From: an uncultured Lachnospiraceae bacterium | GTDB lineage: Bacteria; Bacillota; Clostridia; Lachnospirales; Lachnospiraceae | Length of the DNA stretch: 29,762 nucleotides | Assembly (NCBI GenBank): GCA_910579685.1 | Contig: CAJTVN010000044.1 | Coordinates: 1-29,762, forward strand | Direction: 5' to 3' | In this document: one piece after another, positions 7,226-15,160 of the stretch | How positions within the stretch are numbered: position 1 is the first letter of the stretch | Layout: each line of letters begins with the position of its first letter | Translations under genes and position numbers: made by a program | Notes under the pieces: model-generated | The model's input: only the letters and a program-made list of their open reading frames with translations | The model's database searches: none | What the model was told of the DNA's origin: nothing

Positions 7226-7732
7226 ATGGCATTACTTCAAAAATGGCGCGATATGGCCTATTCGGAAACGGCAAATAAAGGGGATCTGCAGAGGCTCTGG
7301 GCGGATTACTTCCAGAAGGAAAAAGAAATTTACGCAGAGCTTTTAACGAATCCGGATGAGGAAGTGAGAGGCAGCGTAAAGGAACTGGCCGAGAAATATT
7401 CCGTAGATCTTATGACAATGACAGGCTTCCTTGACGGGATCAATGACAGTTTAAAGAGTGCGAACCCGATTGAAGAGATGGAGGAGGACACGCAGGTTAG
7501 TCTTGGTTTTGACAAGGCGCTTTTGTATAAAAATATGGTTGCGGCGGGGGCCGACTGGCTCTACGATCTGCCGCAGTGGGAGGATATTTTTGACGAGGAG
7601 ACCAGAAAGGCTCTCTATAAGGAACAGAAGTCCTCGACCACGATCGTAAAGCCGGACAAGATTTATCCAAATGATCCCTGCCCCTGCGGAAGTGGCAAAA
7701 AGTACAAAAAATGCTGCGGGAAGAACGCATAA
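7226..7732 (+). CDS. SEC-C motif protein
   Basis: 168-aa protein with a C-terminal SEC-C zinc-binding motif (PNDPCPCGSGKKYKKCC, Cys-x-Cys-x8-Cys-Cys), like the tail of SecA. The rest is a mostly helical, acidic domain starting MALLQKWRDMAY that I cannot assign to a characterised protein. Proteins of this kind are widespread in Clostridia and their substrates are unknown. An ATG at 7217 directly abuts the Shine-Dalgarno sequence AAGGAGG, so ATG 7226 (nine bases away) is the better start. Its stop codon overlaps the start of the next gene (TAATG), implying one transcript. Confidence 0.85.
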   Translation: MALLQKWRDMAYSETANKGDLQRLWADYFQKEKEIYAELLTNPDEEVRGSVKELAEKYSVDLMTMTGFLDGINDSLKSANPIEEMEEDTQVSLGFDKALLYKNMVAAGADWLYDLPQWEDIFDEETRKALYKEQKSSTTIVKPDKIYPNDPCPCGSGKKYKKCCGKNA

Positions 7733-8187
7733 TGAAAAGCCGGGTGGAAGAAGTCGTCAAAACCTTTGAGTCGGGCTATACCTGTGCGCAGTCCGTATTT
7801 GCAACCTATGCGGATTTGTTTGGACTGGACCGGGAGACGGCCCTCAAGCTCTCAAGCCCCATGGGCGGCGGAATCGGAAGAATGCGGGAAGTGTGCGGTG
7901 CGGTTTCCAGCATGGCGCTGCTTGCAGGGCTGAAACAGGGAAATATTGATCCCTCCAATGAGGAGGGAAAAGAGAGCATCTATCTTCTGACCAGACAGCT
8001 GGCCCAGCGGTTTAAGGAAAAGCATGGAACCATCATCTGCCGTGAGCTTTTAGGGATTAAGGACATGGAAGAGAGCGCAAGGCCTTCGGCAAGGACGAAA
8101 GAGTATTATGCCAGCCGTCCCTGCAGCAGGCTGGTGGCAACGGCGGGAGAGATTATCGAAGAAATGCTGCTGGAGGAGACAGAATAA
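7732..8187 (+). CDS. C_GCAxxG_C_C family redox-type protein
   Basis: 151-aa member of the C_GCAxxG_C_C family, small proteins with four conserved cysteines that are probably redox active or metal binding. The cysteines are C18 (YTCAQS), C55 (REVCGAVSSM, the CGAxxx box after PMGGGIGRM), C103 (IICREL) and C131 (RPCSRL). The frame continues upstream to an ATG at 7711 inside the SEC-C gene, but ATG 7732 overlaps the preceding stop as TAATG and starts where family members do. Its biochemical role has not been established to my knowledge. Confidence 0.85.
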   Translation: MKSRVEEVVKTFESGYTCAQSVFATYADLFGLDRETALKLSSPMGGGIGRMREVCGAVSSMALLAGLKQGNIDPSNEEGKESIYLLTRQLAQRFKEKHGTIICRELLGIKDMEESARPSARTKEYYASRPCSRLVATAGEIIEEMLLEETE

Positions 8188-8195
8188 ATTTCCTC

Positions 8196-8224
8196 TTTAC
8201 AAATTTTGAAAAGTGTCCTATGAT
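8196..8224 (+). promoter_or_regulatory. thrS leader promoter
   Basis: TTTACA (8196-8201) and TATGAT (8219-8224) are separated by exactly 17 bp, immediately after the preceding gene. Transcription should start near 8231 and run into the T-box leader. Confidence 0.75.
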
Positions 8225-8230
8225 AGGGGC

Positions 8231-8501
8231 ATGGAATAAGAACAACACGTTGACGAGAAGAGTAGGATGCGAAACGCACCAGAGAGGGATGTCGGGCGAA
8301 GCCTGTTCTGAAAATATCCTTGCGCAAGGCAGCTGAAAACCAACTCCGAGTGGCCCTAATCCGGTCCGTAGAGCCTGCGTTAAAGGCGGTCAAAAATGAG
8401 AGGTTTCCGATTGAGAGAAATTCGGAAGCAAGCAGGGTGGAACCGCGTATTCTATAGTATTGTGTACGTCCCATGCACTAATGCAGTGCATGGGATTTTT
8501 T
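8231..8501 (+). promoter_or_regulatory. T-box riboswitch (threonine) with terminator
   Basis: tRNA-sensing leader that lets transcription continue when uncharged tRNA-Thr accumulates. The diagnostic T-box sequence GGGTGGAACCGCG is at 8435-8447. The stem I region contains AGAGAGGGATG (8281-8291). A likely specifier codon is ACC (Thr) at 8339-8341, in GAAAACCAACTC; this register is tentative. The terminator is TCCCATGCACT / AGTGCATGGGA (8469-8495, loop AATGC) followed by six T residues. The CGTCCC segment at 8467-8472 is shared between the terminator and the antiterminator, where it would pair with the GGG of the T-box. Threonine specificity is supported by thrS downstream. Confidence 0.9.
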
Positions 8502-8544
8502 CATGCACGGGGGGCAGAAAGAAAAATGCTGCTGACACAGCAGG

Positions 8545-8584
8545 CCCCTGCGCTCGAGCAGGGGAAGATGAATCTTCCCTGCTC
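8545..8584 (+). promoter_or_regulatory. Second structured leader segment with two competing hairpins
   Basis: Between the T-box terminator and the small membrane-protein gene, CCCCTGC (8545-8551) can pair with GCAGGGG (8558-8564). Alternatively, GAGCAGGGGAAGAT (8556-8569) can pair with ATCTTCCCTGCTC (8572-8584), with one bulged G. The two stems use the same middle strand and exclude each other. No T-run follows, so this is not an obvious terminator. It could be a processing site, a stabiliser or an extra control element. Confidence 0.4.
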
Positions 8585-8639
8585 CATTGCACGGAACCGG
8601 AACCGGTAAACGAATAACAGAAAGGAAAGGGATAAGAAA

Positions 8640-8891
8640 ATGAAAGAAAAGTGGAATGAATTAAAAGTAACCCTGACGGAAACTACACAGATGAGTAAGA
8701 AAGAATTTGTACTGTCCCTGATGGTCTGCTTTCTTGGCGGAATTGTGCTGGGAATTCTGTTTTCTCCCAAAAAGACAAGTGTGATTGGAAGCCACAACGG
8801 GAATAACTGCGGAAACAGCAGGCCGGGCGAGGTGGATGAACTTGCAGACTGGGATGAAATCGAGAAGAATGAACTGGGCAAAGACGAGTAA
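8640..8891 (+). CDS. Small single-pass membrane protein between T-box and thrS
   Basis: 83-aa protein of unknown function. A basic, soluble N-terminal part of about 23 residues is followed by one membrane helix (FVLSLMVCFLGGIVLGILF, about 24-42), then an acidic C-terminal tail ending in DELADWDEIEKNELG. The topology suggests a tail-exposed membrane anchor. Start ATG 8640 is preceded by GAAAGGAAAGGG. The gene lies between the T-box leader and thrS, so it should be induced by threonine starvation together with thrS. I recognise no named family. Confidence 0.7.
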   Translation: MKEKWNELKVTLTETTQMSKKEFVLSLMVCFLGGIVLGILFSPKKTSVIGSHNGNNCGNSRPGEVDELADWDEIEKNELGKDE

Positions 8892-8918
8892 TAACAGGAA
8901 ATAAGGAGAGGAACCAAT

Positions 8919-10883
8919 ATGAAAATTACACTAAAAGACGGATCCGTAAAAGAGTATGAAAGTGCAAAAAGCGTCTACGAGATTGCGGCAGACTTAAGCG
9001 AAGGCCTTGCAAGGGCGGCCTGTGCGGGCGAGGTGGATGGAGAGGTTGTGGATCTTCGGACCGTGATCGATAAGGACTGTGCCCTGAATATCCTCACGGC
9101 AAACGATCCGGAGGGGCTCCGGGTGGTTCGCCACACCTGCTCCCACGTGATGGCGGAAGCGGTGAAACGGCTTTTCCCGGAGGCAAAGCTTGCCATCGGG
9201 CCCAGCATCGACACCGGCTATTATTATGACTTTGAGCATGCACCTTTTTCCAGGGAGGATCTGGATCAGATTGAGGCGGAGATGAAAAAAATCATCAAGG
9301 AGGGCCATAAACTGGAGCGCTTTACCCTTCCGAGAGAAGAGGCGATTCAGTTCATGGAGGAAAAGAACGAGCCCTACAAGGTGGAGCTGATCCGGGATCT
9401 GCCGGAGGATGCGGAAATATCTTTCTATGACCAGGGTGGTTTTACGGATCTGTGCGCAGGGCCGCACCTTATGAGCACGAAGGGGATCAAGGCCTTTAAA
9501 CTGACCTCATCCTCGGGCGCTTACTGGAGAGGAAAGTCAGAGAACGCCATGCTGCAGAGAATTTACGGCACGGCCTTCCAGAAAAAGGAGGAGCTCGCAG
9601 AGTATCTGGAGTATCTGGAAAATATCAGGCTGCGGGATCACAATAAGCTGGGACGGGAGATGGAGCTGTTTACCACGGTGGACGTGATCGGCCAGGGGCT
9701 TCCCCTGCTGATGCCAAAGGGCGCAAAGATCGTACAGACCATGCAGCGCTGGATCGAGGACCTGGAGGACAATGAGTGGGGCTATATCCGCACCAAGACT
9801 CCGCTCATGGCAAAGAGCGATCTGTACAAGATCTCCGGACACTGGGATCATTATACGGACGGCATGTTCGTGCTGGGAGACGAGAAGGTGGATAAGGAGG
9901 TATTTGCCCTGCGTCCCATGACCTGTCCTTTCCAGTATTATGTGTACAAGGCGACCCAGCATTCCTACCGGGATCTGCCCCTTCGCTACGGCGAGACCTC
10001 CACACTGTTTCGAAACGAGGATTCCGGCGAGATGCACGGCCTTACCAGGGTGCGCCAGTTCACGATTTCCGAGGGACATCTGATTGTAAGGCCTGACCAG
10101 ATGGTGGAGGAGTTCAAAGGGTGCCTTGCTCTGGCAAAGCATTGCCTGACGGTTCTGGGCCTGCAGGACGAGGTGACATATCATCTGTCAAAATGGGATC
10201 CGTCTAACCAGGAAAAATATATCGGAGAGCCCGAGGTCTGGGAGGAGACGGAGGGACATATCCGTGATATTCTCGTGGAACTTGGAATTCCTTTCACGGA
10301 GGACGTGGGAGAAGCGGCTTTTTACGGCCCCAAGGTGGATATCAACGCAAAGAACGTGTACGGTAAGGAAGACACCATGATCACCATTCAGTGGGACGCC
10401 CTGCTGGCGGCGCAGTTTGACATGTATTACATTGACCAGAACGGGGATAAGGTACGGCCTTACATCATTCACCGTACCTCAATGGGCTGCTACGAGAGAA
10501 CCCTGGCATGGCTGATCGAGAAGTACGAGGGCAAGTTCCCTACCTGGCTGTGCCCGGAGCAGGTGCGAATCCTTCCCATTTCGGAGAAGTACGAGGAATA
10601 TGCGGAAAAGGTACGTAAGGAGCTTAAGAACAACGGCGTCCTTGCACAGACAGACATCCGTTCCGAAAAAATCGGCTTCAAGATCCGCGAGGCGAGACTG
10701 GCCAAGGTGCCCTACATGCTTGTGGTGGGACAGCAGGAGGAGGCTGACAAGACCGTATCGGTGCGGAGCCGTTTTGCAGGGGATGAGGGCGTAAAGCCCC
10801 TTGGAGATTTTATCAATCAGATCTGCCAGGAGATCCGTACCAAAGAAATCCGGAAAGAGGAACCGCAGAAGGATAAGCAGTAA
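8919..10883 (+). CDS. thrS: Threonyl-tRNA synthetase
   Basis: Cytoplasmic class II enzyme that charges tRNA-Thr with threonine; 654 aa, the normal full length. Domains in order: TGS (1-62), editing/tRNA-SAD region with the H72xxxH76 pair (RHTCSHVMAEA), catalytic core (about 250-545) and C-terminal anticodon-binding domain (about 550-640). The residues matching the catalytic zinc ligands are C336 (MTCPFQ), H387 (SEGHLIV) and H518 (IIHRTSMG). The motif reads MTCPFQ where many bacteria have MNCPxH; I remember this as a variant of some clostridial ThrRS. Start ATG 8919 follows AAGGAGAGG. Expression is controlled by the T-box leader. Confidence 0.97.
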   Translation: MKITLKDGSVKEYESAKSVYEIAADLSEGLARAACAGEVDGEVVDLRTVIDKDCALNILTANDPEGLRVVRHTCSHVMAEAVKRLFPEAKLAIGPSIDTGYYYDFEHAPFSREDLDQIEAEMKKIIKEGHKLERFTLPREEAIQFMEEKNEPYKVELIRDLPEDAEISFYDQGGFTDLCAGPHLMSTKGIKAFKLTSSSGAYWRGKSENAMLQRIYGTAFQKKEELAEYLEYLENIRLRDHNKLGREMELFTTVDVIGQGLPLLMPKGAKIVQTMQRWIEDLEDNEWGYIRTKTPLMAKSDLYKISGHWDHYTDGMFVLGDEKVDKEVFALRPMTCPFQYYVYKATQHSYRDLPLRYGETSTLFRNEDSGEMHGLTRVRQFTISEGHLIVRPDQMVEEFKGCLALAKHCLTVLGLQDEVTYHLSKWDPSNQEKYIGEPEVWEETEGHIRDILVELGIPFTEDVGEAAFYGPKVDINAKNVYGKEDTMITIQWDALLAAQFDMYYIDQNGDKVRPYIIHRTSMGCYERTLAWLIEKYEGKFPTWLCPEQVRILPISEKYEEYAEKVRKELKNNGVLAQTDIRSEKIGFKIREARLAKVPYMLVVGQQEEADKTVSVRSRFAGDEGVKPLGDFINQICQEIRTKEIRKEEPQKDKQ

Positions 10884-10915
10884 GCGTGTGCGTGATGATG
10901 GGAGAGGTACGGTAA

Positions 10916-12490
10916 ATGCAAAAAGAGAAAGAGGTGCAAATGGAACCAAAACGGAAAATGGATGATGCGGCGGGGATCCTGTTTTTTCTTCTCAGCACAG
11001 GCATGCTCTGCGCCTCTTGTCTCTTTCTGTGCAGAGGCAGCGATATCTGGTACGACGAGGTGTTTACCTTAGGACTTGCAAACCAGCCTTTGGGAGAGCT
11101 GATCTCCCTCACCGCCGGGGATGTGCATCCGCCCCTGTACTATATGATTGTGAAATTGTTTTTCGCCTTTGGGGCGGGAGGCGGCATCGGGACGCAGGTG
11201 GCTTTGGCCAAGCTGGCGTCCTGCAGCTTTTTCGGACTGTGCATTGTTCTGGCGGCTGTAAAAATCCGGAGAAATTTCGGCCTGCTGGCAGCAGGGCTTT
11301 TTGCCTTCCTTCTGGTTTCCATGCCTCAGCTTTCCGGCTATATGGTGGAGATGCGGATGTACGGCCTTTCCGTTTTCTTTCTTACGGCGGGAATGTCCAT
11401 CGCCTACGAACTGACGTCGCAGGAGATCGATGCGGGGAAAAACTGGATTTTCTTTACGCTGTGCAGCCTAGCGGCCTGCTATACCCACTATTTTGCCTGT
11501 GTGGCGGCCTGCATGATTTACGTTTATCTGCTGGTATGCTTCGGGATGCAGGGCAGGCTTTTGAAAAAGCTTGGGAAATATCTGATCAGTGGTTTTGTCT
11601 GTGCGGCGGGATACCTGCCCTGGCTGGCCGGCGTGGTTTCGAATCAGCTGGGTAAGGTGAAGGAGAATTACTGGATTCAGCCGGTTTCCCTAAGGACTCT
11701 TGGCGGCTGCGTGAAGTTTTTGTTTCAGCCCTCCCTTTTTGGTGAAAAGGGAAATGCGGTCTGGGCCGTGGTGTTTTTGGGAATCTACCTTCTGGTCTTC
11801 GGTGCGGCCTTTGTAAGATACCGGAGGGAAAAAGGAAAGCATGAGAAAGAAATCCTTGTATTTGCCACAGGCTGCGCAGCGGTTCTCGCCGGGATCGTGC
11901 TGTTTGGCATGGGAGCGTCCATAGCCGTAAAGCCGGTGTTTGTGTACCGCTATATGCTTCCCGCCATGGGGGTGTTCTGGCTTGCCTTCGCCGTTCTGGC
12001 CGCAGGGCTTAACGGCTGGAAGCTCAAAGGCTTTTTGCTTGGTTTTGTGCTGATAACCGGGCTTGGCAATTTCCGTTCCTTCTACGGGGAGGAGACCTGG
12101 AAAAGCCTGCAGATGCAGGCGGCGCTTTCCGAACTTTCACAGATTGGGGAAGGGGATATCGTTATTTTTAATTTTGACCAGGCCCAGGCGGTGACAGGCT
12201 GTTACCTTCCCAATGACACGTACCTCTGGTACGGAAAACCGGAAGATCTGGTCGTCCGGATGTATCCCCAAAACAAAAGCCTTGTGGACGGAGAGTTTTC
12301 GGACGAAGCCGGAATGGAAGCGATAAAAAAATTTTTAAAATCCGGAGAGAGAGTCTGGTTTCTGGGCACCGGAAACGCCAGGGAAGAGATCCGGCAGAAG
12401 TGGGAAAAAGAGGGAATCCATTCGCAGGAGAAGGCCAGCGTTATGATTGAAAGATACTGGATCAATTTTTATCTGCTCTCCTGCGAATAA
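10916..12490 (+). CDS. GT39-like membrane glycosyltransferase
   Basis: 524-aa polytopic membrane protein resembling GT-C/GT39 (ArnT/PMT-like) glycosyltransferases, which transfer sugars from polyprenyl-phosphate donors outside the membrane. The first loop carries the acidic pair D47-E48 (IWYDEVFTLG) followed by DVHPPLYYM, a typical catalytic-loop arrangement. About ten or more hydrophobic spans cover residues 20-390, and a soluble C-terminal domain of about 130 residues follows. Either ATG 10916 or ATG 10940 could be the start; both have plausible ribosome sites (GGGAGAGG and AAGAGG). It begins 32 bp after thrS with no visible terminator between, so read-through from the thrS transcript is likely. 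Donor and acceptor are unknown. Confidence 0.8.
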   Translation: MQKEKEVQMEPKRKMDDAAGILFFLLSTGMLCASCLFLCRGSDIWYDEVFTLGLANQPLGELISLTAGDVHPPLYYMIVKLFFAFGAGGGIGTQVALAKLASCSFFGLCIVLAAVKIRRNFGLLAAGLFAFLLVSMPQLSGYMVEMRMYGLSVFFLTAGMSIAYELTSQEIDAGKNWIFFTLCSLAACYTHYFACVAACMIYVYLLVCFGMQGRLLKKLGKYLISGFVCAAGYLPWLAGVVSNQLGKVKENYWIQPVSLRTLGGCVKFLFQPSLFGEKGNAVWAVVFLGIYLLVFGAAFVRYRREKGKHEKEILVFATGCAAVLAGIVLFGMGASIAVKPVFVYRYMLPAMGVFWLAFAVLAAGLNGWKLKGFLLGFVLITGLGNFRSFYGEETWKSLQMQAALSELSQIGEGDIVIFNFDQAQAVTGCYLPNDTYLWYGKPEDLVVRMYPQNKSLVDGEFSDEAGMEAIKKFLKSGERVWFLGTGNAREEIRQKWEKEGIHSQEKASVMIERYWINFYLLSCE

Positions 12491-12553
12491 ACCGCAAAAA
12501 AGGAGCCATACTATTAATACCTGAAAACAAAACAAATACAGGAGGGTGAAAGG

Positions 12554-12868
12554 ATGGCTCAATTGGATTGCGCAGTGGAAAACTGCGCCTATAATAAAAG
12601 CAACTGCTGCTGTAAGGGAGATATTATGGTAGGGGGAAAGCATGCCTGCTGTGATGATGAGACATGCTGTGAAAGCTTTGCGGATGAGAAGAGAGACACG
12701 TTTACCAGCGCTCTGGAACATCCCTGCCGGACCATCAGCATTGACTGCGAGGCGGTAAGATGCGTCTACAACAGCAATTACAAGTGTGTGGCGGATCATG
12801 TGGACATCAAGGGATGCGGCGCGGATAACTGCAGGGAAACCGCATGCGCCACATTTTCTGAAAAATAA
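12554..12868 (+). CDS. DUF1540 double-domain cysteine-rich protein
   Basis: 104-aa cytoplasmic protein with two copies of the DUF1540 cysteine motif, at about residues 4-44 (LDCAVENCAYNKSNCCC to ETCCESF) and 64-102 (IDCEAVRCVYNSNYKC to ACATF). The many Cys residues suggest metal binding, but no function is known for the family. Start ATG 12554 follows AGGAGGGTGAAAGG. Such proteins are common in Clostridia. Confidence 0.85.
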   Translation: MAQLDCAVENCAYNKSNCCCKGDIMVGGKHACCDDETCCESFADEKRDTFTSALEHPCRTISIDCEAVRCVYNSNYKCVADHVDIKGCGADNCRETACATFSEK

Positions 12869-12946
12869 AATCGGAATACCCGGCAGAGGGACGGCGGATC
12901 GCACAGACGGTCCGCTGCCCGTACGGGAAAAAGAGGAAGGAAAAAG

Positions 12947-13561
12947 ATGAAGAAATGGAAGGCTCTCCTTGCTGGGCTTGCCGTTGCGGGGGTTGCAGGG
13001 CTTTGCGGCTGTAAGGAGGAAGTGATCACTGTTGCGGATATTCAAAGCGAAGACGGTGAGGACAGGCAATACATAGAAATGCAGGAATTCGAATTGAAAG
13101 AGACAGAAGAGGATAACGGGAGGGTGGCGATCCGGCATTGTGTCGTGCGGATTCCGCAGGGGTATTGCCGGTCGGAAGAAATACCCGGCATGTATCTTCA
13201 CGAGAAAGCGCCTCTTGACTCCTCCAATATTTATTATTCCTGCGTGCCGGGGGCTGATCGTGGAAAAGTTTCCGATACTCTGACCGGCGAGGAATACAAA
13301 AAAAGCATTGAGGAGGCGTTCCAAAAGAGAGGACAGGAAGTTTCCCTTCGAATTTCCTCCTTTGAGGAGCTTGATATGGAGGGAATACCGGCCTACAAGA
13401 TCCGCAGTGAATATGAGACGGAGGGAAACAGCATTCAGCAGCTTACTTATCTTGTCCTGGCTGACAATACCTACACCATTACCTACAGCCAGTCACGGGA
13501 TGATGAGCTGATGGCGGATTTTGAGATTTCGGAAGGGGAGATCCGGCTGGTAAAGGAATGA
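12947..13561 (+). CDS. Predicted lipoprotein
   Basis: 204-aa protein with a lipoprotein signal: basic MKKWK, a hydrophobic stretch, then the lipobox LCGC with the lipid-modified Cys at residue 22. The exported part is acidic and rich in Ser, Thr and Tyr, with alternating short segments such as NTYTITYS that suggest a beta-rich domain. I recognise no specific family. The start ATG 12947 follows AAGAGGAAGG. No promoter is obvious; a GC-rich imperfect hairpin lies in the 78-bp gap before it (about 12880-12920). Confidence 0.75.
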   Translation: MKKWKALLAGLAVAGVAGLCGCKEEVITVADIQSEDGEDRQYIEMQEFELKETEEDNGRVAIRHCVVRIPQGYCRSEEIPGMYLHEKAPLDSSNIYYSCVPGADRGKVSDTLTGEEYKKSIEEAFQKRGQEVSLRISSFEELDMEGIPAYKIRSEYETEGNSIQQLTYLVLADNTYTITYSQSRDDELMADFEISEGEIRLVKE

Positions 13562-13591
13562 TTCAAAAAACGATGATTTTCAATTTGGGTA

Positions 13592-13620
13592 TTGACTTTC
13601 AGAGTATGGAATGCTATAGT
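13592..13620 (+). promoter_or_regulatory. Promoter of the infC-rpmI-rplT operon
   Basis: TTGACT (13592-13597) and TATAGT (13615-13620) are separated by 17 bp, about 220 bp before infC, the usual distance for a long ribosomal-protein leader. Confidence 0.8.
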
Positions 13621-13626
13621 TATTAA

Positions 13627-13825
13627 GTGTGTGGAAAACACGTAACAAAGCAAGCAGAGTATCCACTCTCACCCTGCGGCGATGGGGCTGGCAGGCGTTC
13701 ATAGTATCAATATCCGAAGCTTACGTAAGTTGTCTGATCCGTGCAGGGATGCTGCAGTGCGGATTGCGTGGGCGGGATGCTGTGGATTGTAGTTTAGGTG
13801 GATAGTTATGCTATCCACTTTTTTT
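13627..13825 (+). promoter_or_regulatory. L20-type autoregulatory leader with terminator
   Basis: Long structured leader ahead of infC-rpmI-rplT, where Firmicutes carry the ribosomal protein L20 leader. Its end is a strong terminator, GTGGATAG (13798-13805), loop TTATG, CTATCCAC (13811-13818), then seven T residues. An upstream TATCCAC (13660-13666) is complementary to the left arm GTGGATA, so a competing antiterminator can form. Excess L20 is expected to favour termination. Assignment rests on gene context and these pairings. Confidence 0.8.
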
Positions 13826-13843
13826 ATGCAGGAGGGAAAAACC

Positions 13844-14350
13844 ATTAGCGAATTATTCATCAACGAACAGATTAGAGACAAGGAAGTGCGTGTGATCGGG
13901 GAAAACGGAGAGCAGCTCGGTATCATGTCCATCAGGGAAGCGATGCAGCTTGCGGAGGAGGCCGGAGTAGACCTTGTTAAGATCGCCCCCACGGCCAAAC
14001 CGCCCGTATGTAAGATCGTCGATTATGGCAAATTCAAGTACGAGCAGACCCGCAAAGAAAAAGAAGCGAAGAAAAAGCAGAGGGTAATTGAGATCAAGGA
14101 GATCCGCTTATCGCCCAACATTGACAGCAATGACCTGAATACGAAGATCAATGCGGCCAGGAAATTTTTGACCAAGGGAGACCGGGTAAAGATCACGCTT
14201 CGTTTCCGCGGACGGGAAATGGCGCATATGGCAAGCAGTAAGCATATTCTGGATGATTTTGCGCAGGCTCTTTCGGATATAAGCACAGTGGAAAAGGCGC
14301 CTAAGGTGGAAGGCAGAAGTATGACAATGTTTTTAACTGAGAAACGTTAA
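13844..14350 (+). CDS. infC: Translation initiation factor IF-3 (ATT start)
   Basis: IF-3 binds the 30S subunit and checks start-codon and initiator-tRNA pairing. The 168-aa product has the IF3 N-domain (ISELFINEQIRDKEVRVIG onwards, about 1-75), a Lys/Glu-rich linker (EQTRKEKEAKKKQRVIEIKE) and the C-domain ending MTMFLTEKR. The frame extends to an ATG at 13808, but that lies in the terminator loop. An ATT at 13844 has AGGAGGG (13830-13836) seven bases upstream and gives the expected N-terminus. An AUU start is known for infC in other bacteria and allows IF-3 to limit its own synthesis. Confidence 0.95.
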   Translation: MSELFINEQIRDKEVRVIGENGEQLGIMSIREAMQLAEEAGVDLVKIAPTAKPPVCKIVDYGKFKYEQTRKEKEAKKKQRVIEIKEIRLSPNIDSNDLNTKINAARKFLTKGDRVKITLRFRGREMAHMASSKHILDDFAQALSDISTVEKAPKVEGRSMTMFLTEKR

Positions 14351-14424
14351 GTGTCAGTTAAAATAGATGATAGAAGGGATACCTGCTATCGGTAAAAAAA
14401 AGGAATATACAGGAGGAATGAGTT

Positions 14425-14622
14425 ATGCCCAAAATGAAAACCAGCAAATCAGCTGCAAAGCGTTTTAAAGCTACAGGAACAGGTAAATTGAAGAGAAGCA
14501 AAGCCTACAAGAGCCATATCTTGACCAAAAAGACGACCAAGAGAAAGAGAAATCTGAGGAAGCCTGCAATGACAGACTCGACCAATGTTAAGAATATGAA
14601 GAAGATTCTGCCTTATCTGTAA
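14425..14622 (+). CDS. rpmI: 50S ribosomal protein L35
   Basis: 65-aa basic ribosomal protein, standard length, beginning MPKMKTSKSAAKRFKATGTG and ending KNMKKILPYL as L35 proteins do. The ribosome site is AGGAGG eight bases before ATG 14425. It lies 74 bp after infC and 48 bp before rplT in the usual operon order. Confidence 0.98.
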   Translation: MPKMKTSKSAAKRFKATGTGKLKRSKAYKSHILTKKTTKRKRNLRKPAMTDSTNVKNMKKILPYL

Positions 14623-14670
14623 GTCAAACGGCAGATAGCAGTCAGATAATCATAAGGAGGAGAAAAAGAG

Positions 14671-15027
14671 ATGGCAAGAATTAAAGGAGGCTTAAACGCC
14701 AGGAAAAAGCATAATAGAGTATTGAAACTTGCAAAGGGATACAGAGGAGCCAGAAGTAAGCAGTACAGAGTTGCAAAGCAGTCTGTGATGAGAGCCCTTG
14801 CTTCTTCCTATGCGGGACGTAAGGAGAGAAAGCGTCAGTTCAGACAGCTCTGGATCGCGCGTATCAATGCGGCCGCAAGACTGAACGGCCTTTCCTACAG
14901 CAAGTTTATGTACGGACTCAAAACGGCAGGCGTTGACATCAACAGAAAAATGCTTGCTGAGATGGCGGTAAATGATGCGGAAGGATTTAAGACGCTGGCA
15001 GAGCTTGCGAAGAAGAACATTGCCTGA
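14671..15027 (+). CDS. rplT: 50S ribosomal protein L20
   Basis: 118-aa ribosomal protein with the normal full length and the L20 signature (MARIKGGLNARKKHNRVLKL, then KGYRGARSKQYR). L20 helps assemble the large subunit and in Firmicutes is expected to repress its own operon through the leader before infC. ATG 14671 follows AAGGAGGAG. A terminator comes 25 bp after its stop. Confidence 0.98.
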   Translation: MARIKGGLNARKKHNRVLKLAKGYRGARSKQYRVAKQSVMRALASSYAGRKERKRQFRQLWIARINAAARLNGLSYSKFMYGLKTAGVDINRKMLAEMAVNDAEGFKTLAELAKKNIA

Positions 15028-15051
15028 GCGCAGCCAAGATTATACTTTGAC

Positions 15052-15088
15052 GAAAAGGGGCCTTACCGGAAACGGTAAGGTCTTTTCC
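15052..15088 (+). terminator. Terminator of the infC-rpmI-rplT operon
   Basis: CCTTACCG-GAAA-CGGTAAGG (15061-15080) is a perfect 8-bp stem with a GAAA tetraloop. The outer arms GAAAAG (15052-15057) and CTTTTC (15082-15087) can extend it. The T-rich downstream arm TCTTTTCC completes a moderate terminator. Confidence 0.8.
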
Positions 15089-15160
15089 ATTCCCGCAAAG
15101 TATGGTACAATGTTCCAATGAAATCTGAATCAAACAGCAGCAGGAAAGGTGGAAAGGAAT

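Noticed and set aside
6697..7278. Open frame of 193 codons on the plus strand between the VirB4 fragment and the SEC-C gene
   Set aside because: It has no ribosome site, resembles no family, spans the promoter and leader hairpins of the next gene and changes composition part-way. It appears to be open by chance.
12880..12925. GC-rich imperfect hairpin before the lipoprotein gene as a terminator
   Set aside because: The stem is interrupted and no T-run follows; it overlaps the region just before the ribosome site.
13808..13843. Upstream ATG extension of infC
   Set aside because: The ATG lies in the terminator loop and lacks a ribosome site; the ATT at 13844 has a strong one and fits the family N-terminus.
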